Source: Paraburkholderia humisilvae (GTDB lineage Bacteria > Pseudomonadota > Gammaproteobacteria > Burkholderiales > Burkholderiaceae). From it: a stretch of 64,000 bases of DNA. The stretch covers positions 1 to 64,000 of the forward strand of contig NZ_CADIKH010000035.1 of assembly GCF_902859855.1 (NCBI RefSeq), read 5' to 3'. Below, piece after piece: positions 7,522 to 16,452 of this stretch. Below the pieces are notes generated by a model, which saw only the letters and a program-made list of their open reading frames with translations, was not told the origin of the DNA and did no database searches. Numbering within the stretch: position 1 is the first letter of the stretch; each line of letters starts with the position of its first letter. Both the position numbers and the translations under genes were made by a program.

Positions 7522-8273
7522 TCTGCAAGAAAGGAGGCTGGCGAATCGAGTCGGACGGCTATCTGTCCGCGGCCGAGCTCGTCGAGTTGGAGGATTTACG
7601 TGCGCTTGATGATGCGCGCGCGCAAGACGCCGCTCGTGAGACATCGCGTCTTGCCGCGCGCGTCCGCGAAATGAAGCGCCGCGCGTGGCGTCGCGGCTAT
7701 GACGCGGGACGAGCTGCCGCAGTACGCGAATTCGTGGTGCCGCATGCGGCTGCATCCTTCGTCGCGCGCTGCGTCGAGGAGCGTCTTGCGCGGATCGTGC
7801 TGGACGCGCTCGTGCTGATCATCGGCAAGCTGCCGCCGGCCGCTGCGTTGCCGAATCAGTTACGGCGCTGTATCGCCGCGTCGCGCTCGCAGCAGGTGAT
7901 GTCGCTGCGCGTATCGAACGTCGACTATCGCGAGGCAAAGCGCCTGATTGCCCGGCTGGAGCAGGAACTCGCCACGCCGTTGTTTACCGTATTGGCGGAC
8001 GCGGGTCTGCCGCCGCACTCATGCATCGTCGAAACCGAGCGGGGAGTGATAGATGGCAGCCTGCGTATGCAATTGAACGCGCTGGAGCGAGGCATCAGAG
8101 ATGCGATCGATACGATGCTTGGCGAGTATCGCGGTCTCGACGAGGCGCTCGACAGGCAGTTTGCCGTGGTCGAGCAGGGGCTACGCGACGTGATCGACGC
8201 GATCAACCTGGGCGAGCAAGACCGGCCGGAACTGCGAGACGTGCATGTTGCGCATGATGGAGGGGGGCGGTGA
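7515..8273 (+). CDS. sctL: T3SS stator protein SctL
   Basis: 252-residue cytoplasmic protein of the HrpE/YscL/FliH family that connects the ATPase SctN to the SctQ pods. An N-terminal charged coiled-coil stretch (residues about 22-60) is followed by a V-ATPase-E-like C-terminal domain with the ATPase-binding pattern LADAGLPPHSCIVETERGVI(D)GS near residues 160-180. Starts with GTG inside the end of sctK and overlaps the GTG of sctQ. About 50 residues longer than many SctL proteins, owing to a helical C-terminal extension. Confidence 0.82.
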   Translation: MLICKKGGWRIESDGYLSAAELVELEDLRALDDARAQDAARETSRLAARVREMKRRAWRRGYDAGRAAAVREFVVPHAAASFVARCVEERLARIVLDALVLIIGKLPPAAALPNQLRRCIAASRSQQVMSLRVSNVDYREAKRLIARLEQELATPLFTVLADAGLPPHSCIVETERGVIDGSLRMQLNALERGIRDAIDTMLGEYRGLDEALDRQFAVVEQGLRDVIDAINLGEQDRPELRDVHVAHDGGGR

Positions 8274-9253
8274 ATCCATGGTCCTGCATGAGCCGTCTGT
8301 CGCATACCGATGCTGAACGTCTGAACGTAGCGGCGCTGCATTTCGGCGCGCCCTATCCGGTGAGCGTCGGCGTGCGCCGCTATGTGCTGCAGTTCGAAAC
8401 GTGCCGCGCACGATATCCGCTAAGGCTCGCAGGCAGCGCGTCAGGACAGCCGTTCACACTGGATTGCGATGCGAGCGCGTTGCTGCCCACGTTGCCGGTG
8501 CGTGCATTGTCGCGTGAGGACGCAGACATGCGCGACCTGATCGAGGACGCACTGGAGGACTGGTTATCCGTGCTCGAAGGCGTGTTCGGATTTTCCATCG
8601 CGCTTCAACACATCTCTTTTGATGCCGCACCGCCAGCCGGCATCTACGGCATGGTGCTGACGCACGTGCAAAGCGGACGAATGGCGCATTTCTCGTTTCA
8701 CTGCGAAGCGGTCGATCAATGGCTGCGGCGCCGGCCTGCGCCGGCGGCCGGCTCTGTTGAAACCGGACGGCGCCTGACGGTGTCGGCACCGGTGTGCATG
8801 GCGGGTCCGTCATTGTCGCTCGCACGCTTGCGGCGCATCAGACCAGGTGACGCGTTGCTGCTCGATCGAACGTCGTATTACTTGCGCGTGCCGCTGCGCG
8901 GCGGCGCGCGCCGCATATTGCTGAAAATATCTGGAGAGCAAATCTTGGTAGACCGCCCGCTGATCGACGACGAAAAGGATCAACCGGAAATGACCAGTGA
9001 GTTCATCGCGGTCGACGCGTTGACCTTTGCGTTTGATGCCGTTCTCGGCACGCTTTCGCTATCGCTTCATGATCTCGCCCATTTGCGGACCGGCTCGATT
9101 CTGTCGCTCCAGATTCCGACGCGGGAGCGCGCGGTGACATTACTGTGCCAGGGCGTACCTTTCGCACGCGGCGAATTAATCGACATCGACGATGCGCTCG
9201 GCGTGCGCATCACCGACATGATGCAGCACAAGAGCACGGACGCGGACGCATGA
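8270..9253 (+). CDS. sctQ: T3SS cytoplasmic ring (sorting platform) protein SctQ
   Basis: 327-residue SctQ/HrcQ family protein. The C-terminal part carries the SpoA (FliN-like) fold signature: FDAVLGTLSLSLHDLAHLR, TGSILSL and ARGELIDIDDALGVRI. The N-terminal half is variable. The GTG at 8270 has a strong GGAGG 7 bases upstream; an ATG at 8288 is an alternative. SctQ builds the cytoplasmic pods that recruit chaperone-substrate complexes. Ends in ATGA overlap with sctR. Confidence 0.88.
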   Translation: MNPWSCMSRLSHTDAERLNVAALHFGAPYPVSVGVRRYVLQFETCRARYPLRLAGSASGQPFTLDCDASALLPTLPVRALSREDADMRDLIEDALEDWLSVLEGVFGFSIALQHISFDAAPPAGIYGMVLTHVQSGRMAHFSFHCEAVDQWLRRRPAPAAGSVETGRRLTVSAPVCMAGPSLSLARLRRIRPGDALLLDRTSYYLRVPLRGGARRILLKISGEQILVDRPLIDDEKDQPEMTSEFIAVDALTFAFDAVLGTLSLSLHDLAHLRTGSILSLQIPTRERAVTLLCQGVPFARGELIDIDDALGVRITDMMQHKSTDADA

Positions 9254-9897
9254 ACGCGGCGCTCGATCCGCTCTCGATCATCGGCCTGATCACAGTGCTT
9301 GGCCTGATGCCGTTTATCGTCGTGATGGTCACATCGTTCACGAAGTTCAGCATCGTATTGACGCTGCTGCGCTCGGCGCTCGGCGTACAGCAGGCGCCGG
9401 GCAATACCGCCATCGCAGGTCTTGCGATGGCGGCCACGCTCGTCGTGATGGCGCCGGTGATGTCGAAGATCGGTGCGGAGTTGTCGATCGACGAGCGGAT
9501 CGAAAGCGGCACGATGCCGGGCATCGCGGAGACGCTCAGGGCGGTGCGCGGTCCACTCGGCGAGTTCCTGTTCGCTCATTCGCGACCCTCCGAGCGCGCA
9601 TTTCTCGTGAACGCGACCAGGCGGATCGACCCCTCGCGCGACGTGCAGGAAACGGACTTCTCACTGCTGATTCCCGCGTTTCTGATCAGCGAGATATCGA
9701 GTGGCTTCGAAGCAGGCTTCCTGCTTTACATCGCGTTTCTGGTGATCGACCTCGTGGTGGCCAACGTGCTCACCGCGATGGGGATGATGATGTTATCGCC
9801 GAGCACCGTGTCGATCCCGCTCAAGCTATTCGTGCTGGTGTCGGTGTCCGGTATCTCCCGATTGATTCACGGTCTGATTGTCAGTTACATCGCATGA
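9250..9897 (+). CDS. sctR: T3SS export apparatus membrane protein SctR
   Basis: 215-residue FliP/YscR family protein of the export gate. Four hydrophobic segments are visible and two family signatures are clear: VVMVTSFTKFSIVLTLLRSALG near residues 23-44 and LLIPAFLISEISSGFEAGFL near residues 137-156. The start at 9250 overlaps the sctQ stop; the open frame continues upstream but inside sctQ. Forms the R5S4T1 pore with the next two gene products. Confidence 0.95.
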   Translation: MNAALDPLSIIGLITVLGLMPFIVVMVTSFTKFSIVLTLLRSALGVQQAPGNTAIAGLAMAATLVVMAPVMSKIGAELSIDERIESGTMPGIAETLRAVRGPLGEFLFAHSRPSERAFLVNATRRIDPSRDVQETDFSLLIPAFLISEISSGFEAGFLLYIAFLVIDLVVANVLTAMGMMMLSPSTVSIPLKLFVLVSVSGISRLIHGLIVSYIA

Positions 9898-10169
9898 ACT
9901 CGTTTCCCTCGCTTGCTTCTCTTTCGAGCGACGCGCTGCTGCTCGTGTTCTGGCTGTCGCTACCGTCGCTCGCGGTGGCGACGGGCATTGGCCTGATCCT
10001 TGGCCTCGTGCAATCGATTCTGCAAATCCAGGACCAGAGCCTTCCGTACGGTGCGAAGATCATCGGTGTAGGCATTACGTTGATCGTTACCGCACCATGG
10101 GCAAGCCGTGAGGTAACGCGTTTTCTGGAACATGTATTCGAATTCGTAGCCGCGGGGCGCATGCATTGA
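9894..10169 (+). CDS. sctS: T3SS export apparatus protein SctS
   Basis: 91-residue FliQ/YscS family protein with two membrane hairpin helices (ALLLVFWLSLPSLAVATGIG and KIIGVGITLIVTAPWA). The family motif LVQSILQIQDQSLP lies between them. ATGA overlap with sctR and 4-base overlap with the possible TTG of sctT, the conserved R-S-T order. Confidence 0.95.
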   Translation: MNSFPSLASLSSDALLLVFWLSLPSLAVATGIGLILGLVQSILQIQDQSLPYGAKIIGVGITLIVTAPWASREVTRFLEHVFEFVAAGRMH

Positions 10170-10171
10170 CC

Positions 10172-10894
10172 ATGGAAGTGTTCGGTTATCTCGAGGGACT
10201 CGCGTTCTGCTCGATCCGTCCCGCTGTGGCACTGAGCCTCGTGCCGTTCGCATTCGGCGATTCGCTGGGCACGAAATTGCGTGTTCCGCTGGTGCTGCTG
10301 TTCGCCGTGCTGCCGCTAAAAGTCGGAGTACCGGCACCGCTCATTCTGGCGGCGCTCATGGAGGCACTGGTGGGACTCGCGCTCGGATTGCTGCTTGGCG
10401 CGGTGTTTCATGTGGCATCGTGCGCCGGCGCGCTGCTCGACCAGCAAGGCGGCTACTCGATTGCGGCCGTGTACGACCCGAACTTCCAGCAGGAATCCGC
10501 GCTTTTCGAAACGTTGTTCACGCAGTTCGCCGCGCTCACGTTCTTCACCGGCCCCGGCCTGCGCTGTGTGTGCGGATTTTTTGCCGACGCGTGGGCAATC
10601 TGTCCGCCCGGTGCGACCCGCGTCGACATGACGCAGCTCTTTCAGCAGATTTCTGTTGAGCATGTTGCCGCGTGGTTCACGGAAGGTGTGCGGCTCGCGA
10701 TGCCGCTGATTGGCCTGATGGTGATGGTCGATCTGTCTCTCGGTCTGATGTCGCGTCACGTGAAGCGGCTCAATCCGTTTGCGACCGCGCGCACCGTGAA
10801 GGCGATGGTGATCTCGTTCGCGGCAATGTCCTGCGTGCCGGTGTTTATCGACCGGTTATTCGTCCTGTTCAGGCAGAGTCTGCTTCTGCGATGA
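10172..10894 (+). CDS. sctT: T3SS export apparatus protein SctT
   Basis: 240-residue FliR/YscT family membrane protein, the last subunit of the export pore. Hydrophobic segments run through most of the length, with family patterns RPAVALSLVPFAFG, LVGLALGLLLGAVFH and LLDQQGGYSIAAVYDP. The ATG at 10172 was preferred; a TTG at 10166 overlapping the sctS stop would add two residues. Its stop overlaps the ATG of sctU. Confidence 0.93.
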   Translation: MEVFGYLEGLAFCSIRPAVALSLVPFAFGDSLGTKLRVPLVLLFAVLPLKVGVPAPLILAALMEALVGLALGLLLGAVFHVASCAGALLDQQGGYSIAAVYDPNFQQESALFETLFTQFAALTFFTGPGLRCVCGFFADAWAICPPGATRVDMTQLFQQISVEHVAAWFTEGVRLAMPLIGLMVMVDLSLGLMSRHVKRLNPFATARTVKAMVISFAAMSCVPVFIDRLFVLFRQSLLLR

Positions 10895-11631
10895 GCGATA
10901 AGACCGAAGCGCCAACCCCACAGCGGCTCATCAAGGCGATCAGGGACGGCGACATCGCGAAGAGCGCGCATGCGACCGTCGCGGCAAGCGGGCTGATCTG
11001 GTGGCTTTTTCTTGTGATCGAGGCGCCGCACCTGTACCAGCTGTTTCAGACGCTGATCCGGGAGGTCACCGGTATCGATGAAGCGCGCACCTTCGCGGAG
11101 CGACTCGCACAAGTCGTTTCGTCGTTCCGCGTACTGCTGCCTGCGACGCTCGTCACGCTGGCGGCAGGCGTGCTAGCCGCGGTGGTGCCGGAAGTCGCGC
11201 AGACACGCGGCGTCATTGCGTGGAAGCGCGCGGCGCCCGATCTGAAGCGCGTCAATCCGGTGGCCGGGCTGAAGAACCTCTTCAGTACGCGTGTCGTCAT
11301 CGATACGCTGATCGCGCTCGCCCAGTTCGTGATTCTGCTCGCCGTGTTCTGGTACGCATTCGTGAAATGGTGCGCGCAACTGGTGCCTTCGTTCACGCTG
11401 CCGATGCCGATGCTGCTTGCTGACCAGAGCGTGTCGAGTGCATCGTTGCTCGCGATGATGTCGGCGTCGCAACTGGTGCCGGCGATTGGCGACTTCGTGA
11501 TGCAGCGCGTGCTGTGGAAGCGCCGGCTGCGGATGGACAAGGAAGAAATCAAGCGTGAATACCGCGACAGCGAAGGCGATCCTCACGTGAAGGGCCGGCG
11601 CCGTGCATTACATAGAGAGTTGAGCCGCTGA
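10891..11631 (+). CDS. sctU: T3SS switch protein SctU, lacking the autoprotease domain
   Basis: 246-residue SctU/YscU/FlhB family protein. The N-terminal signature SDKTEAPTPQRLIKAIRDGD, four membrane segments and the cytoplasmic linker with KEEIKREYRDSEGDPHVKGR are all present. The frame then ends at RRRALHRELSR-TGA, just where family members (about 350 residues) continue into the domain that self-cleaves at NPTH. That domain, which switches the machine from early to late substrates, is absent here and not found in other frames before sctV, which starts one base after the stop. The loss looks like a clean deletion. Whether export still works is unknown. Confidence 0.88.
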   Translation: MSDKTEAPTPQRLIKAIRDGDIAKSAHATVAASGLIWWLFLVIEAPHLYQLFQTLIREVTGIDEARTFAERLAQVVSSFRVLLPATLVTLAAGVLAAVVPEVAQTRGVIAWKRAAPDLKRVNPVAGLKNLFSTRVVIDTLIALAQFVILLAVFWYAFVKWCAQLVPSFTLPMPMLLADQSVSSASLLAMMSASQLVPAIGDFVMQRVLWKRRLRMDKEEIKREYRDSEGDPHVKGRRRALHRELSR

Positions 11632-11632
11632 T

Positions 11633-13750
11633 ATGCAAAACCCGACGCAAAACCCGAAGCAAAGCCGCTGGATATTCGCACGCGCCGATATTCCAGGGCT
11701 ACTTGGCCGCCACGCGGACCTAGCAGTAGGCCTCGGCATTCTGTTCGTGCTCGTACTGCTGATCCTGCCGGTTCCCGCGTTTGTGCTCGACTTCTTTATC
11801 TGTGTGAGCTTTTGCGCGAGCTTTGTGATGCTAAGCACGACCATCTACGTGACGAAGGCCGCGGAACTGTCGAGCTTTCCGTCGCTACTGCTCGTGACGA
11901 CGCTGTTGCGCCTTGCGCTCGCCATCGCGTCAACCAAGATGATCCTGCTCTACGCGCACGCTGGCGACATCATTGGCGCGTTTGGCGAGATGGTCGTGGG
12001 TGGCAATGTTGCGGTCGGCATCGTGGTATTCGTCGTGTTGTCTGCGATTCAGTTCATCGTCGTCGCGAAAGGTGCGGATCGCGTGGCCGAGGTGTCCGCG
12101 CGTTTCACGCTGGACGGCATTCCGGGCAGGCAGATGAGCATCGATGCCGATTTGCGCAGTGGGCTGATCGCACCGCATGACGCAGGGCGGTTGCGTGGCG
12201 AACTGGAGCGCGAGACGTATTTCTACGGTTCGCTCGATGGCGCGATGAAGTTCGTCAAGGGCGACGCGGTCGCCGGCCTCGTCGTCGCGCTGGTCAACAT
12301 TGCCGGGGGGCTCGCGGTGGGCATCGCGCAGCGTGGCATGTCGTTCAGCGACGCGTTGCATACGTACACGATTCTCACGGTCGGCGATGGGCTCGTGTCG
12401 CAGATCCCGTCGCTGATTGTGTCGATCGCGGCGGGCCTGCTGGTGACGCGCGTCTCGTCCGGTGGGCCGCCGACGAACCTCGGCGGCGATATCTTCCGGC
12501 AACTCTCGCTGCATCCGAAAGCGCTGGCGATGGCCGGTGTGGGCTGCTTTGCGCTGGGCGCGATTCCGGGTTTCCCGCATCTGCAGTTCGTGCTTGCGGG
12601 CGGCGCGTTGATCGGCCTATCGCTGCTGATGATGCGCGAGGCGAGGAGCCGCGAGCGCATGCTGCGACCGTTCATGCCGGCGATGACGCGCGACGGCGGC
12701 ACCTATACGCAGCGCATCCTCGATGATGTCGAGCTGGGCACGAGCGCGATACTGAGGGTGCGCATGGGACACAAAGCTTATGAAGCATTGCGTCCAAAAG
12801 TGCTCGATGCGCAGCTTGGCAGGGTGCGTCGCGATCTGATGACGCGTCTGGGTTTGCCGTTTCCGGGGCTCGCATTACAGCGAGATGCACGCCTTGAAGC
12901 GCAGCGCTACATCATCGACATCGAGGAGGTGCCGTACGCGAGTGGCTCGCTCGTGGCCGATCACGTGCTCGTGAGCGGCAGCCACGAGCAAATCGCGCTG
13001 GCGGGTATGTCCGGCCATAGTCCAGGCGCACCGAAAGCGGTATGGGTCAGTGTGGCCGATGCGACCGCGCTCGACGATCCGCAGATCGGCAAGGCAAGCG
13101 TAGAAGAGGCGCTATGCGCGCATCTCGCCGAAGTATGCGAACAGAGTGCGGCGGAATGCATGGGCACGCAGGAAGCGCGCTTTCTGCTGAATCAGATCGG
13201 CATCGAGTTTCGCGAGCTTGCGGGGCAGGTCGATCAGGCGGTTGGACCGGTGCTGCTCGCGAGCGTGCTGCGCCGCTTGCTCGAAGAGCATGTGCCCATC
13301 CGCAACCTGCGCGCGATTATCGAGGCCGTCATCCGGATTCCAGATGGCGAACGCACGGTCGACCGTATGGTCCGCGAAGCGCGCATCGCACTTGGAACGC
13401 GCCTCGCGCGCCGTTATGCGGACCTCGACGCGTGGCGCATCGATGCGGCCGTGTTCGAGCCGTCGTGGGAGGCGGAGCTCGAAGACCAGATCCGCAGTGG
13501 CCCGGACGGCGAGCCGTACTGCATGCTCGGTATCGACGATCTCGAGCGCCTGCAGCGTGCCTTCGCGGATGCGTACGCGCGAGGTGTGCGTTTGCTGGTC
13601 ACCACGGCCGTGTTGCGGCCGCATCTGCGCCGCCACCTGAAGACATTCGGCATTCGCATCGATACGCTGGCGATCGAGGAGATTCCGCTCGATACCTTCA
13701 GCGTGCGAACGGTCTTTACGCTTTCCTCGAACGGATCGGAGCGCGTGTGA
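11633..13750 (+). CDS. sctV: T3SS export gate protein SctV
   Basis: 705-residue FHIPEP family protein of normal length. The N-terminal half has about eight membrane segments and the family signature RFTLDGIPGRQMSIDADLRSG. The C-terminal cytoplasmic half (from about residue 350) forms the nonameric ring that selects substrates, ending in LAIEEIPLDTFSVRTVF. The ATG at 11633 is one base after the sctU stop. The first residues read MQNPTQNPK; the resemblance to NPTH is probably chance. Overlaps the GTG of sctN. Confidence 0.95.
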   Translation: MQNPTQNPKQSRWIFARADIPGLLGRHADLAVGLGILFVLVLLILPVPAFVLDFFICVSFCASFVMLSTTIYVTKAAELSSFPSLLLVTTLLRLALAIASTKMILLYAHAGDIIGAFGEMVVGGNVAVGIVVFVVLSAIQFIVVAKGADRVAEVSARFTLDGIPGRQMSIDADLRSGLIAPHDAGRLRGELERETYFYGSLDGAMKFVKGDAVAGLVVALVNIAGGLAVGIAQRGMSFSDALHTYTILTVGDGLVSQIPSLIVSIAAGLLVTRVSSGGPPTNLGGDIFRQLSLHPKALAMAGVGCFALGAIPGFPHLQFVLAGGALIGLSLLMMREARSRERMLRPFMPAMTRDGGTYTQRILDDVELGTSAILRVRMGHKAYEALRPKVLDAQLGRVRRDLMTRLGLPFPGLALQRDARLEAQRYIIDIEEVPYASGSLVADHVLVSGSHEQIALAGMSGHSPGAPKAVWVSVADATALDDPQIGKASVEEALCAHLAEVCEQSAAECMGTQEARFLLNQIGIEFRELAGQVDQAVGPVLLASVLRRLLEEHVPIRNLRAIIEAVIRIPDGERTVDRMVREARIALGTRLARRYADLDAWRIDAAVFEPSWEAELEDQIRSGPDGEPYCMLGIDDLERLQRAFADAYARGVRLLVTTAVLRPHLRRHLKTFGIRIDTLAIEEIPLDTFSVRTVFTLSSNGSERV

Positions 13751-15063
13751 AGACGTCCCAGCATCTCGTTCCCGTGCTGAACGGTGAGCCGACGTTGTAT
13801 GGCCGCGTCGCGGAAGCGCGCGGCGTCGTCGTGCGCGCGGTCGGGGTGTCGCTGCGCATCGGCGAGATGGTGCGGCTGGTACGGCCCGATACGCTCGATA
13901 TGCAATTGGGCGAAGTCGTCGGGTTCACCGACGACGGTGCGCTCGTGATGCCGCTCGACGGTCTCGCGGGCCTGTCGAATATCACGCAAGTCCACGGGTG
14001 TGGTCTCGCGTGGGGCCAGTTCGATGCGCCCGATCTGCTCGGACGCACCGTCGACGGACTGGGACAACCGCTCGATGGCGGTCCTGCATTGAAAGAGGCA
14101 AGCGGAGCGCAACACGGCGCGCCGCTCGCGAGCATCAATCCGCTGGCGCGGCCGGTCATTGCGCAGCCGTTCGCGACCGGCGTGCGGGCAATCGACGGAT
14201 TGCTGACATGTGGCGTTGGGCAGCGCGTCGGCATATTCGCACCCGCTGGCGGCGGTAAAAGCACGTTGATGGGGATGATCGCAAACGGTGCGAATGTGGA
14301 TGCGATTGTCGTTGCGTTGATTGGTGAGCGGGGCCGTGAGGTGTCGGAGTTCATTCACGATCATTTGTCGGGGCGGCGCGATTCGTCGGTGGTCGTTGCG
14401 TCGACTTCGGAACGGCCGGCTGCGGAACGGCTCAAGGCGGCTGAACTGGCATGCGAAGTCGCGAGCGGTTTGCGTGCGACCGGGCGCCGCGTGCTGCTGC
14501 TGTTTGACTCGCTGACGCGCTATGCACGTGCTCTACGTGAAGTGGGGCTCGCGGTTGGCGAGCCGCCGGTGCGGCGCGGCTACCCGCCGCGCGTGTTCGC
14601 CGAGCTTCCAAAGCTGATCGAATCGACTGGATTGACGCATGAAGGTAGCGTGACCGCGTTCTTCACGGTGCTGGCCGAAGACGAAGAACTGTCCGATCCG
14701 ATCGCTGAAGAAGCGCGTTCGCTGCTCGATGGGCATATTCAGCTTTCGAGCAAGCTCGGTGGCGCGGGGCATTATCCGGCGATCGATATTCTGAAGAGCA
14801 AGAGCCGGGTGATGACGCGCGTGACGGATGCGGTTCATCGAGCGGAAGCGGATCGTGTGCGTAGCTGGATCAGCCGTTATCAGGAACTCGAACTGCTGAT
14901 TCAGATCGGCGAGTATCAGCGCGGCAGCGATCCGGTGAGTGATCTGGCGATCGACCGGCAGCCTGAAATCGTGCGATTTCTGCGGCAGCGTCATGACGAG
15001 CACTGTGCCGTGCAAGACACTCGCTCGATGCTTCGAGCGCTTTGCGGCGTCACGACACGATGA
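13747..15063 (+). CDS. sctN: T3SS ATPase SctN
   Basis: 438-residue ATPase of the FliI/YscN family that unfolds and feeds substrates into the export gate. Walker A is PAGGGKST (codons at 14239-14262), Walker B is VLLLFDSLTRYARA, and the family signature PPVRRGYPPRVFAELPKL follows. The start is the GTG at 13747 overlapping the sctV stop; the open frame before it is inside sctV. All key catalytic elements (GERGREV arginine/glutamate region included) are present, so the motor looks intact. Confidence 0.95.
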   Translation: MKTSQHLVPVLNGEPTLYGRVAEARGVVVRAVGVSLRIGEMVRLVRPDTLDMQLGEVVGFTDDGALVMPLDGLAGLSNITQVHGCGLAWGQFDAPDLLGRTVDGLGQPLDGGPALKEASGAQHGAPLASINPLARPVIAQPFATGVRAIDGLLTCGVGQRVGIFAPAGGGKSTLMGMIANGANVDAIVVALIGERGREVSEFIHDHLSGRRDSSVVVASTSERPAAERLKAAELACEVASGLRATGRRVLLLFDSLTRYARALREVGLAVGEPPVRRGYPPRVFAELPKLIESTGLTHEGSVTAFFTVLAEDEELSDPIAEEARSLLDGHIQLSSKLGGAGHYPAIDILKSKSRVMTRVTDAVHRAEADRVRSWISRYQELELLIQIGEYQRGSDPVSDLAIDRQPEIVRFLRQRHDEHCAVQDTRSMLRALCGVTTR

Positions 15064-15476
15064 TCGACGCGCAGCGTAACGCGCGACTATGGCGGCTGCT
15101 CGCTCGCGTGCGGGAATTGCGTGTGCAGCGCAAACGGCGCACGCTTAACGCGGCTCGTGATGCATTACAGCGGGCCGATGCGCTGGTCGATCAGCGACGG
15201 GCGGAAATAACGCGGCATGAGCTGCAACGCCGATCGATCTTGCAGTTGTGTGGACATGACAAACGCATCGGTCGCTTGTGGCGCGACGCGTTGCGTTGGC
15301 ATGACGAACGTACGCCAGCGCTGCATCGGGCACTGGCGTTGGCGATACACGAGCAAGCGGCTGCGGCCGGGAACGTGTCGAAGGCGTCCATGCAACTGCA
15401 GCGGGAAACGATTGGGCGCGATGACGCGATTGAGCGCGCACGCCGCTTCAAGGCGGCGCTGGTCGAGCGGGATTAA
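15060..15476 (+). CDS. sctO: T3SS central stalk protein SctO
   Basis: 138-residue, Arg/Ala-rich, almost wholly helical protein in the place of YscO/HrpO/FliJ, right after the ATPase gene with an ATGA overlap. Such proteins are two-helix coiled coils that insert into the SctN hexamer and touch SctV. Sequence conservation is low in the family, so position and predicted coiled coil carry the call. It is the last gene of the operon. Confidence 0.75.
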   Translation: MIDAQRNARLWRLLARVRELRVQRKRRTLNAARDALQRADALVDQRRAEITRHELQRRSILQLCGHDKRIGRLWRDALRWHDERTPALHRALALAIHEQAAAAGNVSKASMQLQRETIGRDDAIERARRFKAALVERD

Positions 15477-15498
15477 CCGCCGAGGCGATCGCTGCGCA

Positions 15499-15526
15499 GG
15501 GGCCGTGGAAGGCCCCATGCATTTTC
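15499..15526 (+). terminator. Hairpin at end of T3SS operon
   Basis: GGGGCC-GTGGAA-GGCCCC followed by ATGCATTTTCG, between the convergent sctO and putative effector genes. The stem is short and the T-run broken, so it is a weak terminator at best. Confidence 0.4.
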
Positions 15527-15534
15527 GATTCCGA

Positions 15535-16452
15535 TTAATGCGCGTTGATGTCCGCGTTGGTAATCGCCTTATGGGTCGTTGAATCGATCATCTGACCGTT
15601 GCTGTACGTTGCGGTGTGCGCGTTGTTGGCAATGTTGCGCAGCTCACTCTGTTCGCCCGCATCCGTCACCTCGCGGTAAGTCGGGTTCGACGACTTGTCC
15701 GTCTGGCTAAGGTGTTCCATCACGTACATCGACCCGTCCTTCTGCTGAATAACGGCTTTGTCCAGATACGGAGCGGGACCGTTATTGCTCTTTTTCACTT
15801 CCGGGATCATCGTGACATCTGTGTCGCCAGCCTGCACACGGAACGGATCCTTGTAGTCGCCCTTTGCGACTTCCTTTCCGTCGATGGACAGGCTTGCGTG
15901 CGGATCACCTTTTGACGAGATCGAGATATCGTGACCGTCTTTCGTTTTCGTATTGATGATGAGGTCGGAGTCGGATTTTTTGGTGTCCAGGGTTGCATTG
16001 TTGCCCATGCGAACATTCAGATCGTTACCTTTCGAGGTCACCGACATCGGCAAGTGCGACGTCTGTTGGGAGGGTTTGTCCCAGCATCGGTCGTCGAAGC
16101 CACGGTGACGCGAATCCGGTATCGAGTCACGTTGAGAGGCGGGTTGCTGGACCCGGGTGAACGATGTCTTCGACATCATGCCGCCATCCGGGGTTCTCGT
16201 GACCTCTCTCGAGAAGTTCGTCATGGATGCCGCTTGTGCGCTGCCAAAGCCGGAATTCGAGTACGGATTGCCGCGCGACATCTGCGAATGGATCGCCGGC
16301 TGACTGAACGCGCGCGATGAACCGAATGGATTGAACGCGCTGCCTGATGGCGAACTGAATGGGTTCTGTGAACGTGCCTGGTTGAACGTTTTGGCGAAAT
16401 TCCATTGATTGTTGAATGTCTCAATCGAACGGCTGTCGAACGTAGGTTGCAT
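15535..16452 (-). CDS. Putative T3SS-secreted protein with GDPH motif (DUF1521/MIIA-like?)
   Basis: 305-residue hydrophilic protein with no signal peptide. Residues 1-110 are rich in Ser, Asn, Gln and Phe (FNPFGSSRAFSQPAIHSQ), typical of T3SS-secreted N-termini. Residues 130-260 look folded; at 182-185 lies GDPH in the context ISISSKGDPHASLSIDGKE. The metal-ion-inducible autocleavage domain (DUF1521) of the rhizobial effector NopE1 cuts itself at GD-PH, so the same chemistry is possible here, but the surrounding sequence is divergent and the link is tentative. AGAGGA lies 7 bases before the ATG. It is convergent to, and next to, the T3SS operon; no chaperone gene is adjacent. Confidence 0.55.
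   Translation of the reverse strand: MQPTFDSRSIETFNNQWNFAKTFNQARSQNPFSSPSGSAFNPFGSSRAFSQPAIHSQMSRGNPYSNSGFGSAQAASMTNFSREVTRTPDGGMMSKTSFTRVQQPASQRDSIPDSRHRGFDDRCWDKPSQQTSHLPMSVTSKGNDLNVRMGNNATLDTKKSDSDLIINTKTKDGHDISISSKGDPHASLSIDGKEVAKGDYKDPFRVQAGDTDVTMIPEVKKSNNGPAPYLDKAVIQQKDGSMYVMEHLSQTDKSSNPTYREVTDAGEQSELRNIANNAHTATYSNGQMIDSTTHKAITNADINAH

Noticed and set aside
11633..11660. NPTQ at the start of SctV as a relic of the SctU NPTH site
   Set aside because: Lies in the SctV frame after a proper start codon, and the residues around it do not resemble the SctU cleavage domain; likely chance.
12223..12702. Long minus-strand frames inside sctV and neighbouring T3SS genes
   Set aside because: Antisense shadows of GC-rich genes; no start signals or recognisable domains.
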